A stretch of DNA of 64,000 nucleotides from Sipunculus nudus (taxonomy: Eukaryota > Annelida > Sipuncula > Golfingiida > Sipunculidae), in contig CM049314.1 in the NCBI GenBank assembly GCA_026874595.1, forward strand, positions 29,833,729 to 29,897,728. The letters run 5' to 3'. The position numbers and the translations under genes are program-made. The stretch's first letter is position 1. The number at the start of each line of letters is the position of its first letter. The notes beneath the pieces were generated by a model that was given only the letters and a program-made list of their open reading frames with translations, was not told where the DNA came from and ran no database searches. Below are positions 35,756 to 47,367 of the stretch, one piece after another.

Positions 35756-37045
35756 GTCAGATTTGTGAACTACGTCATTGATTGCTGTGCGTAAGTTTTG
35801 CTGACGCCATTCAAAATCTGACCCTCTGTTTTTTTTCTGAATAATGCAGTTTTGAAATGTAATGTTTGTTTTGTGTGAATACTTACATTACATTAGTGTT
35901 TATTCAAAGGTTTTTGTTACATTTATATTAAGGATTCCTTAAAATTTCAATCTAACACCTCGCATACAAAAAGAAACATACGACATTTTATACTGATCGG
36001 TTTGTTAATTAAAATTGTGTAGATTATTTGTATTTCCAAAACATGGCATAATCATTCATACACTATATCTATTATATCCTACATATATTCAGAAACATCA
36101 CATATTTAGCATGTACTACTATATTTAGCCTATATACTAGTACATTTGTATATATATAGAATGTATAAATGTGGTTGTAACAAGATCCCCATATAACATA
36201 AAAGTGGGATTTTGTATTTGGGTAAAAGCGTAACAGATGCATAATGATGACATCATGCCAGGGGAGGGGGGTCAATAGGTGTAACATCCCTTGGCCACAG
36301 TGGGCGTCTTATGACATTCCGTCACATGAGCAGCTGATCATCAGAAACAACATCCGTGAGCCTTTGTACAGTCAGAACGATGAATGTCCAGAAAGTTGAG
36401 GCTAATTTAAGTGAAGTATACATGTGTCGTCCTCACGCCTGTGTGCGTGCGTGCGTGCACTGCTGTTCAAGTTGTGTGTCGGTCTCACTGCACGTCGAAC
36501 AAGGGCGGGGTCGTGTGCTTTACCCATGCGTCATGTCTGAATGTTTGGAGTCTGAGGTAATTTTCACTTATAATATACGTTTATATCAAGTTCATGTCTG
36601 ACGGACAGTTCTGAAATCTTTAACACTTTTGTCATGTTGTTTATTATTAGCCCGCTAAAAAGTGGCTTGCTGTTATTGGGTGCATAAAATAGCGTACTGT
36701 TTAAAATTAAATATATCTATTTAATATAGTACGAAAATGAATTAAAATTTAAAAGATATTTTATCATCAGTACAAACATTGTAGCATGTTAAAATTAATA
36801 TTTAATTAAAGGGTCTCGTATCGATTTTATATCGAATGACTGTTTGGTTGGTTTTGAATTAAGATCCAACTGCTACTACCTTAAGAAACGAAAGAATAAA
36901 TCGTTATTTTTAATTTTGAAGAAGATTTAATAGTTCAAGAAAAATCAATCACTTTGAGGCAAAAAGGCGTAAGTGAAGAAAAGTTTAATAATGATTGTTT
37001 TTTTTTCAAATTAATTCAGCCCTTAAATCATTTGAACATATAGTC
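35756..37045. other. AT-rich spacer, no gene established
   Basis: 36340-36560 is less AT-rich with an 81-codon plus-strand frame (36356-36601) that is cysteine-rich partly because of a GTGC-repeat. No motif was recognised. Confidence 0.35.
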
Positions 37046-37095
<50 letters not shown>

Positions 37096-37111
37096 TGTGT
37101 GTGTGTGTGTG
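37046..37111. repeat. Compound microsatellite (TA)n-(GT)n
   Basis: TA array followed by about eight GT units. Confidence 0.95.
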
Positions 37112-37280
37112 ATAAGTCGAGGCTCATTATCATATATAAGGAAATGAATAAAAGTCTAAATAAAAAAAAATAATGCTGTTTTTATGAAGTACAAACTGTA
37201 GCTACTGCGTGAATGTATATGCATGCATGGGGCTTGACTCCATAACCGTAGTAAATACAAATTCTTGCAAATGTTTACGT

Positions 37281-37287
<7 letters not shown>

Positions 37288-37328
<41 letters not shown>
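37288..37328. repeat. (TA)n microsatellite
   Basis: Pure TA array. Confidence 0.95.
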
Positions 37329-37330
<2 letters not shown>

Positions 37331-37554
37331 CTAAACTATTCAGTATATTTCCTTGTGGTATACACGCATATAGTGAAATAAACCGCAAAGGGTATGTTTT
37401 TTTAATGCGGATATATAAAAGGTTCTCTGAATAACATAACATTTTCATTTTCGGTGTATATTTGGCATTTCTATTTGTATATTTTACATCTAAACTTTGC
37501 AATTATAAGGGGGAGTATTGAAAATCAAATATATGATAATTCAGAAGATAATTC

Positions 37555-37749
37555 CCGTTGGGGGGGGGGGGGCGATCCAGGAGGCCCGAAACCCCTCCCC
37601 CTTTTTTAGCTGGGTTTCAGGCCATTTTTTTGCGGTCTGGACACCCCCCCCCCCCAACTTTTTATCGGACCTGGGGGCCTTTATTGGGTTTTGTCATTAG
37701 TCATTCTCGGTTGGACCCCTTCATATCCTAAATCCTTGATCCGCCCCTG
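37555..37749. mobile_element. hAT-like MITE, copy F
   Basis: Its left end is damaged by a G run (GGGGGGCGATCCAGGAGG) and its right end is intact (TTGATCCGCCCCTG). The core has TTTCAGGCCATTTTTTTGCGG, GGTCTGGACA, poly-C, GACCTGGGGGCCTTTATTGG and GTTTTGTCATTAG, closely matching copy C. Confidence 0.7.
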
Positions 37750-39576
37750 TGGTATGATGATACATGCCAGGCATTATTTACCGATATGTTACACAGATCA
37801 GTATACACACTATGTTTTGCGAGTCGTGGCCTACAGTAGTTTTTCCAGAAGGCTTTTACCAGAGCTATAATAGAAGTACACATTGACAAAAACTTCGGTA
37901 ACACGAGTTATTACCGGGGCTTCAGTAAATATACAAACCCGCGAATCACCTTTTAAATGCCCACCTATGTATAAATGATATATGCAATAGCAAGTTTGGA
38001 AAAACGCTTAATGTAACTATAACATAGAAATGGATCTGCAATCGTTGCTATGTTTCTTTTGTCACCTGGCGACCAGCCATACCGTCACTATATTACAAAG
38101 CAAACTGTGGTTTGATCTTTGACCTTTAACGAAGAAATAAAACATTAATACAATTAGCATGACACCTGGTGAATTATTATTGATATAGCGTACAACAAGC
38201 GATTTACCAGAGAGTAATATAAATCATGTTTGTGACATGGCCTCAGTCAGGCACGACAGGGCCACCTGGAGGGGATGTGATACTTGATAATTTGTCCATA
38301 TGATCAGACATCTGGTTGCATGCAGTAAGCGTATATATATGTATGTATATAAATGCCGTGTGCTGTGTCGCAATTGTATGGGCGTGGACAAGAAAATGTA
38401 GTTTATTAGCAAACACAAATAGTACATGTTAACTAGACATGCACATGCACACATACCATGGACATTATTATTCCAGCGGTCAGAAAATATACATGTATGT
38501 TAATAGGGCCTAGAGTAAAAGTGTAGGTAACATTAAGAAAAAATTCAAACAATAACCTGGAATGTTCGGGGGGGGGGGGGGGTATAACAGCTTGAATACA
38601 TAATACCCTGACGAACATTTGTTTAAATAAGAATGAATAAATACACACACGTATATATAAACACCGGCAAAAAAAACAAACAGCTTCACTATAAGCTAAT
38701 GTCATTTAGTTCAAAAGATGTTCGCGGTGGGGGTGCGCTGGCGAATCAATGATTTAAGCATATATAAGTATGCTTTAAATGTATATATGTGTTATAATCA
38801 TGTATTGGTGACATTAATCCGGAGAATGCACAGCGTTGCCCTCTTGGCAGGCCAGAGGTTTCTTATGTCATGGTTTTGATGACGTGCCTTGGTTATGTAC
38901 AGATCATGTACACATTTACATGTTCTTATCTCGGCGGTCTTTTATACGGGTCCTGTGACGCTGTATGTACAAACCGCAGAAAGACAGAGGGGACCCGACT
39001 CAGCGTCACGGGATCTGGACCCTGGCTGTCACAAGTTTATAACAGCCATATAATCACGCTTATACCAGCACAAATCGATTTATTAACAGAAAGATCTGAT
39101 TTGCTAAAGCAGTTAGTAGGTAAGCTACTTGTAACAGTTGTGTATGTTATATGTGTGTGTGTGTGCGTGCTTTCTCGCACGTCCGTAGTGCATGAAGAAT
39201 ACATGTAATTGGCCTGAGGTCAGCTTTCCCTTTTTTTTTGTTTTCAGTCCTAAACAAAACGCTCAGTTTTGCCCCAGAGGTTGACGTTTCTTCAAGCAAA
39301 ATTCATTGTATGTAATATACAGCTCAGTCTGTCGCTGACTTCCAAAATCTTACCTGGACTCGGTGTCCCAAGCCCGCCCGTAATCTGGTGACGTCATCCG
39401 CTCGTCTGTTGCACTTGTCAATTTCACATTGGATTTTCCTAACCTCCAACCATGTATCGACTCGAACAAATGTTAGTTTATTCACCGAGAATTTTTTTTT
39501 AATATGCGACATCCAGATATTCCTCACATGTATATATATGTTTATATATATATATGTTTATAAGAGTTGTCTCAAC
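37750..39576. other. Spacer, no gene established
   Basis: A plus-strand frame at 38870-39208 (112 codons) contains a donor-like TAG followed by GTAAGC at 39119, but its N-terminal half has no recognised motif and no convincing acceptor. A G run lies at 38569-38582. Confidence 0.35.
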
Positions 39577-39655
39577 TTTATTTACCCTCCAACGCCTGCG
39601 AGTCAGCCCCCCTCCCCCCCCCCCCCCCAACCCTAGATAAATTGACGCCACTGCT
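39577..39655 (-). repeat. Short dispersed repeat R7, copy 2
   Basis: Reverse complement match to 11565-11632, with the poly-G tract read here as poly-C. Confidence 0.6.
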
Positions 39656-40656
39656 GAATGAAATGTACATACAAATCCCGAGAAATATGTCATAATGTTG
39701 ATTATAGTCGAAATTTCCCAAGTTTTGTTGTTTAGACATCTTTGTTTGCTGAAAAGGATGTAATTTGGCGATGTGTAAGAATATACTCTGTATACAATAT
39801 AATACAGCCTTATTTTGAGGAGTCATTATGAAAGCAGGGCAGAGTTAAGGTCAACAGGTGCATCAAAACACTGTCTGACATACATCCCTAAATACCAAGT
39901 AAAATACACGTGCCCGCCAATGATCTAAAATTAACTTGCCCCGGGCAAGTGATATGCTGAAAATATCACACCCTGTAACATATGTTTTAGTAGGTTATCG
40001 ATAATTTACTTGCCCAAACAAACAACTATCACTGATTTTTTTACCCCATAATCAATGATTTATGTACACAACCCCATATGGAGAGTAAATGATGTCTAGG
40101 CAGGTTTGAAAGGGAAAAACGATTGGTGCTTGTGCATGGACCCTGAACTATCTATCGGCTCAATATTCAGTATGCTGACACCGGCCGCGTGTCTATTTAT
40201 AGCCCACACATATATGTGAACTGTACTGAACTAATCGTTTGACGATTTGATCTATGGTTAATAGAGTGATGACATACCAATGTACTGTTATGATATTTTT
40301 GTTATTTTTTCGCAACCCGACATTTAAAAGAATCATTTCACTGTTAAATATGGTGCAACTGCTCACAAGTCTTTCGTGTCGTACTACATATATACACGTA
40401 AAACTAACTCATTTCTTTTTTTTATTCTCTCACATTTTGTGTAAATTATAATATCATATTAGTCTCATACTCGAGAGCTGTATTTGTGCCCAACTGTTTT
40501 CTCGCAAATGTATATATCATGCGGTTACTATAGGTGACATTTTGTCAAGGAAAGTTGACTAGAATGTTCGTGACTATAATTACGCTTATTGAAGAGAAAC
40601 AACATTCGTTTCTTGATTTAGCACTTTGTTAAGGACCTATCTTGACCCCAGCTCTT

Positions 40657-40659
<3 letters not shown>
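39656..40659. other. AT-rich spacer
   Basis: Nothing recognised. Confidence 0.35.

Positions 40660-40710
<51 letters not shown>
40660..40710. repeat. (TC)n microsatellite
   Basis: About 25 TC units. Confidence 0.95.
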
Positions 40711-40712
<2 letters not shown>

Positions 40713-40809
40713 AAGTTAAGCAATAAAACAATATTTTCAAACTGAGGTGAAACACATCGGACACACAGAAGTACGTCCGAGCTGGTTAGGGTTTGTGGGC
40801 ATCAAAATC

Positions 40810-41055
40810 TGCACCCACAATGCCCCGGGGCCTCTAAATACACCAGTGACTTAGGTATGAACATAGTGAAGATTGTTTCAAGGCAAATTACATAAACATG
40901 GGTGTTTTTGTAGTAGGAACTTCACGGAATAGGTAAAATTAAAAGGCATACGCATGGGAAATTTAAACAGAACATGTTTCCCTGAAATGTAACAAATTTT
41001 GATATAAAAGTATAACAATTGAGACAAGTAGTACCGGCTGATACACACTGTCTAA
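40810..41055 (+). repeat. Dispersed repeat family R3, copy 3
   Basis: Collinear with 19118-19335: AAATACACCAGTGACTTAGGT, TTTTTGTAGTAGGAACTTCAC, GGAATAGGTAAAATT and CTGAAATGTAACAAATTTTG. Confidence 0.6.
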
Positions 41056-41312
41056 CTTAAAGAGGTTTGCTGTTGAGTAGAAAAGGTCTCTGGCGTAAAG
41101 GTGACGTATTTTTGTAACTATACTCATGTTTTAATCCTTGAGGTACAGGCCTGCACAGCTGTTCGATTCAACTTCCTTGTAACCCCCCCCCCCCCCCTCC
41201 ATACATTAGGACGATTCTAACGTGGTGGTGGTTCCATGTAAACCACATTACAACTACACCCAGGGGTCTTTGAACCTATTGAGTGGGTAGGAACACTTTA
41301 CATATCATTGTA
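41056..41312. other. Spacer with poly-C run
   Basis: A C run at about 41183-41196. Nothing else recognised. Confidence 0.4.
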
Positions 41313-41354
41313 TCCCCAGACAAAGTCGGGGGATACTATGTTTTCATACCGGTC

Positions 41355-41385
<31 letters not shown>
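41355..41385. repeat. (CCG)n trinucleotide repeat
   Basis: About ten CCG units inside the left flank of the Helitron-like element; one of the few GC-rich microsatellites in the window. Confidence 0.95.
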
Positions 41386-41984
41386 ATATAAATCTTGTTG
41401 GCGCGATAACCCAAAAAATATTTCACGGAACTTTACCAAACTTGGTATATGTATAGATATGGGTGAGAGGACGACGCCTATTTAAAATGAGGTCATGACC
41501 TTTACTAGGAGAGTGTCCTTGACCTTGAATAGGTCCAATTTTGGGGAAAATCACACAAATTCTTTAATATCTCAAGAAATCTTGCATAGGTTTATCCTAA
41601 AATCAAGTTGATGGAAGATCATGGATAGGGTTGTCATGTTCCAGAAACTGGTGGCGCCACCTATTATTCTATACTTGTTTTCATGCCGTTTAATACTCCC
41701 AAAATTGCCACCTTACAGTACTGTGAGCATTATAAGTCAAAAACTAATGGACAGATTTCTTTTATATTATGCATATACATAGGTATGGGTTATGGGATGA
41801 TGGTTATTTAAATTGGGGTCATGACCTTTCCTATGTTAGTGGCCTTGACCTTGAATATTGCCATATATGGTGAAAATCACACTCCTCTTATGATATCTCC
41901 AGTGTTGATAGCCATATAGATTTCAAACATGACTTATGTATGGCCCCCCACTAAAGTAAGAACCCTATAGGTTCGAGGGTCATG

Positions 41985-43440
41985 AGGTCAAAGGTCAAGG
42001 TCACTGGACTGGCATTTTAAAATATACTGTGGATGCATTTTAAGCCAAACTTTCATCCCAGGTCTTCCATCTTGAATATATAGCTCACTTGCCAATATTG
42101 GATGATCCATAGAAATTTTGGGGTCACAAGGTCAAAGGTCAAGGCCACAGGAGCTATCTGTCCAAAAATTAGTTTCTGGATGATAATTCCTTCTTTTATT
42201 GATGTATGGATTTCAAACTTGACTTGTATTTGACCCATTGGAAAAGCAAGACCTGAATTGATTTTGGGGTCATGAGGTCAAAGGTCAAGGTCACAGGAAA
42301 CCTCTTTAAAAAGGTTGTGGATGCAATTTCAGCCAAAAAATTCATCCGAGATCTTTCATCTTGCACATATAGTTCACCTGCCAAGAGTGGAAGACCCCTA
42401 TCAATTGTGAGGTCACAAGGTCAAAGGTGAAGGTCACAGGAGCCATCTGTCCAAAAATTAGTTTCTGGATGATAATTCCTGCTTTTATTGATGTATGGAT
42501 TTCAAACTTGACTTGTATTTGACCCATTGGAAAAGCAAGACCTGAATTGATTTTGGGGTCATGAGGTCAAAGTACAAGGTCACAGGACACATCTTTAAAA
42601 AGGTTGTGGATGCAATTTCAGCCAAAAAAATCATCTGAGATCTTTCATCTTGCACATACCATTCACCTGCCAAGAGTGGAAGACCCCTATCAATTTTGAG
42701 GTCACAAGGTCAAAGGTGAAGGTCACAGGAGCCATCTGTCCAAAAATTAGTTTCTGGATGATAATTCCTGCTTTTATTGATGTATGGATTTCAAACTTGA
42801 CTTGTATATGTCCCATTGGAAAAGCAAGACCAAAATTGATTTTGGGATCATGAGGTCAAAGGTCAAGGTCACAGGACACATCTTTAAAAAGATGTGGATG
42901 CATTTTCAGCCAAACATTTCATCTCAGATCTTTCATCTTGCACATATAGTTCACCTGCCAAGAGAGGACGAACCCTATCAATTTTGAGGTCACAAGGTCA
43001 AAGGTGAAGGTCACAGGAGCCATCTGTCCAAAAATTAGTTTCTGGATGATAATTCCTGCTTTTATTGATGTGTGGTTTTCAAACTTGACTTGTATATGTC
43101 CCATTGGAAAAGCAAGACCAAAATTGATTTGGGGTCATGAGGTCAAAGGTCAAAGTCACAGGATACATCTTTAAAAAGGTTGTGGATGCAATTTCTGCCA
43201 AAAAATTCATCTGAGATCTTTCATTTTGCACATATAGTTCACCTGCCAAGAGTGGAAGACCCCTATCAATTTTGAGGTCACAAGGTCAAAGATGAAGGTC
43301 ACAGGAGCCATCTGTCCGAAATTAGTTTCTGGATGATAATTCCTGCTTTTATTGATGTATGGATTTCAAACTTGACTTGTATATGTCCCATTGGAAAAGC
43401 AAGACCCAAATTGATTTTGGGGTCATGAGGTCAAAGGTCA
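41985..43440 (+). promoter_or_regulatory. Six perfect AGGTCA DR1 motifs with extended half-site
   Basis: AGGTCAAAGGTCA occurs perfectly at 41985, 42129, 42275, 42853, 43140 and 43428, usually followed by AGGTCA again as TCAAGGTCA. In animals a direct repeat with one-base spacing is a binding element for RXR/HNF4-type receptors, and TCAAGGTCA is a monomer site of the ERR/FTZ-F1 type. Function here is inference. Degenerate versions fill the other half-units. Confidence 0.5.
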
Positions 43441-43800
43441 AGGTCACAGGACACATCTTTAAAAAGATGTGGATGCATTTTCAGCCAAACATTTCATCTC
43501 AGATCTTTCATCTTGCACATATAGTTCTCCTGCCAAGAGAGGAAGAATACTATCAATTGTGAGGTCACAAGGTCAAAGGTGAAGGTCACAGGAGCCACCT
43601 GTAAAAAAATTAGTTTCTGGATGATAATTCCTGCTTTATTGATGTATAGATTTCAAACTTGACTTGCATATGTCCCATTGGAAAAGCAAGACCCAAATTG
43701 ATTTTGGGGTCATGAGGTCTAAGGTCAAGGTCACAGGACACATCTTTAAAACAATCAAGGTCACAGGACCAACATCTTCAACAAGATTGTGGATTGTTAG
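42000..43800 (+). repeat. 289-bp tandem repeat array, about six units
   Basis: The block TTCATC...TCTTTCATCTTGCACATATAG recurs at about 42051, 42342, 42631, 42919, 43208 and 43492, a period of 288-291 bp. Each unit contains two half-units of similar design, one with GGGGTCATGAGGTCAAAGGTC and one with GAGGTCACAAGGTCAAAGGTG. Short open frames of about 61 codons repeating every 289 bp here come from the array and are not genes. Confidence 0.9.
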
Positions 43801-43930
43801 ATGGAAGAAACAATAAATATGCCAAGTGTCAGTATATGCTGCCAAAATTGGGGGTCTGTTCTTAAAGGGGGGGGGGGGGCCTACTATGTCTGGGGATACT
43901 CTGGCACCTGCGGTGCCAAGAAATGTCTAG

Positions 43931-45020
43931 TTTTTTATATATCTGGAACAAGCCCACTAGCCTTGAACTTTCAAGTATGAATGAAAATGTCGATCAAATC
44001 AAATATTTGCTGCAGCGCACTGATTATATTTGCACACAGTAAAACTACATGTATAAACAAATGCTTAAAGAAATAACTCCATGTGTGCGTCTTGGATCTA
44101 GCCAGGGAGTACACGTTTCTTTGACTGTCAAAACACAAGGGTAGCATTTGTCTTCTCTTATTTGAATAAATTTCTTCAACCTCGCGTAAAATATTTGTCG
44201 TGGTAACCGGCCAGCGACACCAATCCAGTTATTATGATTGTTAAATAACCCGTGAAGTTTGTATACCCAACATTTGAATATTGAATTTGCGATGAGAATA
44301 GTCACGCCAATGTCATAACTAGGTTGACAAAAAAAACTTAATAATTGAGGTGACAATGTCTTGAGTACATACACTTGGTAACATATCTCGCGGCGGTGCT
44401 TAACAACGGTCGCTTAGACGAAAATCCTTGGAATCACGCGGGTCGCAGTTTGTTGGAGACTCCAAAATACACTGATATTAAACGAGAAAGAATTAATCAT
44501 CAATTAAATAGCGAATGTGAAATCTTTTCTTAGAAAATATTTGTGTTTTCATATAGGACACACATAATGAGGTCATATGGGGAATTTTATCGTGGTTATG
44601 ACATACTGTTTGTATTTTGGAGTTCTTCCAAGTGACATCAGCCGTGTGTGATATACCCCGGACACACGCATAGTAGCGCGTCAGTTCTCAGTTCGTCCGC
44701 GCTGAGATCAGAACAGAAATTGGTTGTGCTCATGGGGATTTCTTTTCTGTACTTAAGATAGTGTTGTCACAAACGATTTTGATTTGATACATCTACTGCG
44801 TCATGTTAGAAGAATCGTTATGTCTAAGCAACCACGGAGGGCAGGCATTTTTTTGGGATTTCCATGGAGTATTGGTATCGTGTACCATGTTCTTAAAGCG
44901 ATCGGTGTGACTTCGTTTAGTGTACGGTGAATACTGAACCGTGGTTTCCTTGTTCTTAATTTAGCTCAGGTTTATGTTTATAGGAACTAATTATGTAGAC
45001 ATACATCCATGGCTTATTTT

Positions 45021-45024
<4 letters not shown>
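43931..45024. other. Spacer, no gene established
   Basis: A 109-codon minus-strand frame (44045-44374) has no recognised domain. 44640-44720 is less AT-rich. Confidence 0.35.

Positions 45025-45066
<42 letters not shown>
45025..45066. repeat. (TA)n microsatellite
   Basis: Pure TA array. Confidence 0.95.
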
Positions 45067-45070
<4 letters not shown>

Positions 45071-45273
45071 TTGTACTTTAAAGTGGAGTCAGCTGATAAG
45101 CAATGGTCCAAAGGTATGTGTCTTTTCTGGGAATTTAGATTTCTGATGGCTACCATGGTTCTTTTATTTGCTCCGATAGGGGTCGTTGTGGCTGCTTCTA
45201 AGAACATTCGATTAAATAGGAATTTCTTGTACAATGTATTGGAAGGTAATATATTTCATTTCACATGGTTTAC

Positions 45274-45526
45274 CTAACATGACGTTTAGTTCAGAAGCAT
45301 AATGGTTTGCGGTAATGAACGTTGTTTGTAGTTTTCTAAACATTGGCGTGACTGTGACAACATTGCGTGCGACTTTCCTTACTCTGCGTCCGGCTTGTAT
45401 TGGATATTTCAGTGATGTCATACCGGATTTGACGACATCTCGCCTTTTTAGTGTAGTGCTGTCCGGCCCAGCAATATAAAGGGCTGGCAGTGCTATGCTA
45501 CTGAGGAGGGTTGTGAGATCGGCCAT
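45274..45526 (-). CDS. Candidate first coding exon, unknown product
   Basis: Reading leftward, an ATG at 45526 opens 84 codons starting MADLTTLLSSIALPALYIAG and continuing through a basic stretch, RRDVVKSG ... QAGRRVRKVARN. It reaches a donor-like ATGTTAG followed by GTAAAC (donor GT at 45272-45273), phase 1. The segment is less AT-rich than its flanks. A full CRE and a variant lie 32-55 bp upstream of the ATG. The N terminus is mildly hydrophobic but no clear signal peptide is evident. No family was recognised and no downstream exon located, so this may be a chance frame. Confidence 0.28.
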
Positions 45527-45557
45527 TACACGAGATAATTCACACAGAGCTGAGGTC

Positions 45558-45580
45558 TGACGTCAGCTTCCGTGATGTCA
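45558..45580 (-). promoter_or_regulatory. CRE (TGACGTCA) plus TGATGTCA
   Basis: The perfect palindromic CREB/ATF site TGACGTCA is at 45558-45565 and TGATGTCA at 45573-45580, just upstream of the minus-strand candidate exon. A promoter role is inferred from position only. Confidence 0.35.
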
Positions 45581-46039
45581 CATGCCAAATGTTGTGAATA
45601 TTAAGGTGAGCTGTAGGATTGTTTTAATATAGTGACTTTTGAGGGCAAGGCAGTCATATAATTTCTATTTTTTTTTTTCTTCACAATCTACAAATAAAAA
45701 TGTCACTGGGACCAGACAGTGTTCTGGAAATTTTTAACATTTGCAAAAGGATGACTGAAATATTCTCTGGTTGACAGAAAGAAATTTTTTTAATTTGCAT
45801 GGGGACCAGAATATTTTGTCCATTTGTAAGAAATAATATGAATATTTATCTTTTCAGGTTCAGCTAAGGATCGATTTGATATGGGGACCAGACTAGCCCC
45901 ATTACAAACAGACGAGATCCGGTACTGAAATCGCATGACTTTCGCTGGTGACTTTCCTATGTCTGACTCGGTAATGTTTGACATCTTAGGCAAAATAAAG
46001 GTATGGTTCTCAGGCACTTTTTTTCAGAAACAAGTGTGG
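45581..46039. other. AT-rich spacer
   Basis: Nothing recognised. Confidence 0.35.
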
Positions 46040-46330
46040 TCGGGAGACATTTTATTTTTACCTATTTCTGTATATTTGGATAAAAATGTCATATGATTAG
46101 GGAAAAGCATGAAAATAACAATTTTTTTTTTTTTTGCTAAACAGGTAAAGCTCTACATAACAAAGAACATTTTATCAAAATTGTATTAATCCATGTTCTT
46201 GAATGATGAAAATCAAAATAAACATTTTTGATCCGGGGGGGGGGGGTGTTAAAATTTACGCGGAAGGTGCCTTAGAATCATACCTTTAATTTTTTGGCCT
46301 TATAATTAGTTATTCAAGGAATGTTAGGTC
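46040..46330 (+). repeat. Dispersed repeat family R5, copy 2
   Basis: Collinear with 26822-27130, including GATAAAAATGTCATATGAT, AGGGAAAAGCATGA and TTTTTGATCC followed by a G run. Confidence 0.65.
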
Positions 46331-47312
46331 CCTTAAGGTGCCAAGCCACATCACAGAAACACAGATTTTCGAAATTTTTCCCGAATGATACTATGGGTTT
46401 TTAGTGACTCATACTTTGAGTGACTCATGTTTTATAAACTTTTATAGCAGATTTTTGACGTCATTTTGCTTGCATTATTTACCAAAATTTTTAAGCAGTA
46501 ATGTAGCAAAACAAGTCAGATTCATGTAAACATTTTTGGAAATGAAACATGATGCATTTGTTTGCGATCTGATGGAAAAGGTCTTGAATTATAATGATAG
46601 TGTTTAATATCCTATTTTAGAAGTTCGGTTCCAAATCCTGGAAGTATGAATAATTATTATGATAAACATTGCCCTTACGGAAACGTTGGTATTTTCCTCA
46701 TAGTCCAACATTTATATTCTTTCAACTGCTAAACTGAAATGGGACATGACAAAAAAAAACACAACCGTATATTGGGGTCATATATCTACCCTGCAGTGGA
46801 TTCATTTATACAGTAATCTGGGATGTGACATATTAGTTCACGTGATATTGATGACGACACAGCACCAAAACGAGGCGCTATGACTGTGTGAGTGTAATCG
46901 GGTTCAGCCGTGCTTCATTATTCTCACGGCTATCCCAGTTGCACTTGCGCGTGTGTGGCCCTGACCTCGACCCGGAAGTACAAAAGCAGCCGCATTCCTT
47001 ACGATATGGGCACCATATCATTAACACAATACGCTATACATGTATGTAACAAGCTAACTGGGCAATGAGTCAGTACTATTATACTTGTTTTAGTGACAAA
47101 CAGAAGAATGATAAAATATATATCTGCCGAATGTCAGCTGCCGGCATATTTTGATAACCTTTATCAGTAGGATTATCACCGAGCTGGGGGCGGACGCTCA
47201 ATATTTTGATATTTCTTTTTTCGAAGGTTTCATGGTTACTATTTCAATATCAGGAAAATAACCACGGGACAATAGGGTATTGATAGTTAGCTCTGAGGGT
47301 TCCAGTATACAG

Positions 47313-47313
<1 letters not shown>
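46331..47313. other. Spacer, no feature recognised
   Basis: Nothing recognised. Confidence 0.35.

Positions 47314-47365
<52 letters not shown>
47314..47365. repeat. (TA)n microsatellite
   Basis: Pure TA array. Confidence 0.95.

Positions 47366-47367
<2 letters not shown>

Larger units (their letters stand above)
41313..43930 (+). mobile_element. Non-autonomous Helitron/Helentron-like element with tandem-repeat core
   Basis: The left end reads A, then TCCCCAGACAAAGTC (from 41313). GTATCCCCAGACA (41310-41322) recurs inverted as TGTCTGGGGATAC (43887-43899), a subterminal inverted repeat. Near the right end TGGCACC (43902-43908) pairs with GGTGCCA (43912-43918) over a TGC loop. Eight bases later comes CTAG (43927-43930), followed by T. 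TC start, 3' hairpin, CTRR end and A/T insertion context are the recognised Helitron features, and subterminal repeats flanking a minisatellite core are typical of non-autonomous Helentron relatives. No Rep/helicase is encoded. A CCG run (41355-41385) and a poly-G run (43867-43879) lie inside. Confidence 0.75.

Noticed and set aside
38870-39208. 112-codon plus-strand frame with an internal donor-like site at 39119
   Set aside because: No convincing acceptor, mixed low-complexity (GTGTGTG) C terminus and no recognised family.
42053-43845. Series of 61-69 codon frames every 289 bp on both strands
   Set aside because: They are translations of the tandem-repeat core of the Helitron-like element.
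44045-44374. 109-codon minus-strand frame
   Set aside because: No recognised domain and no splice or promoter support.
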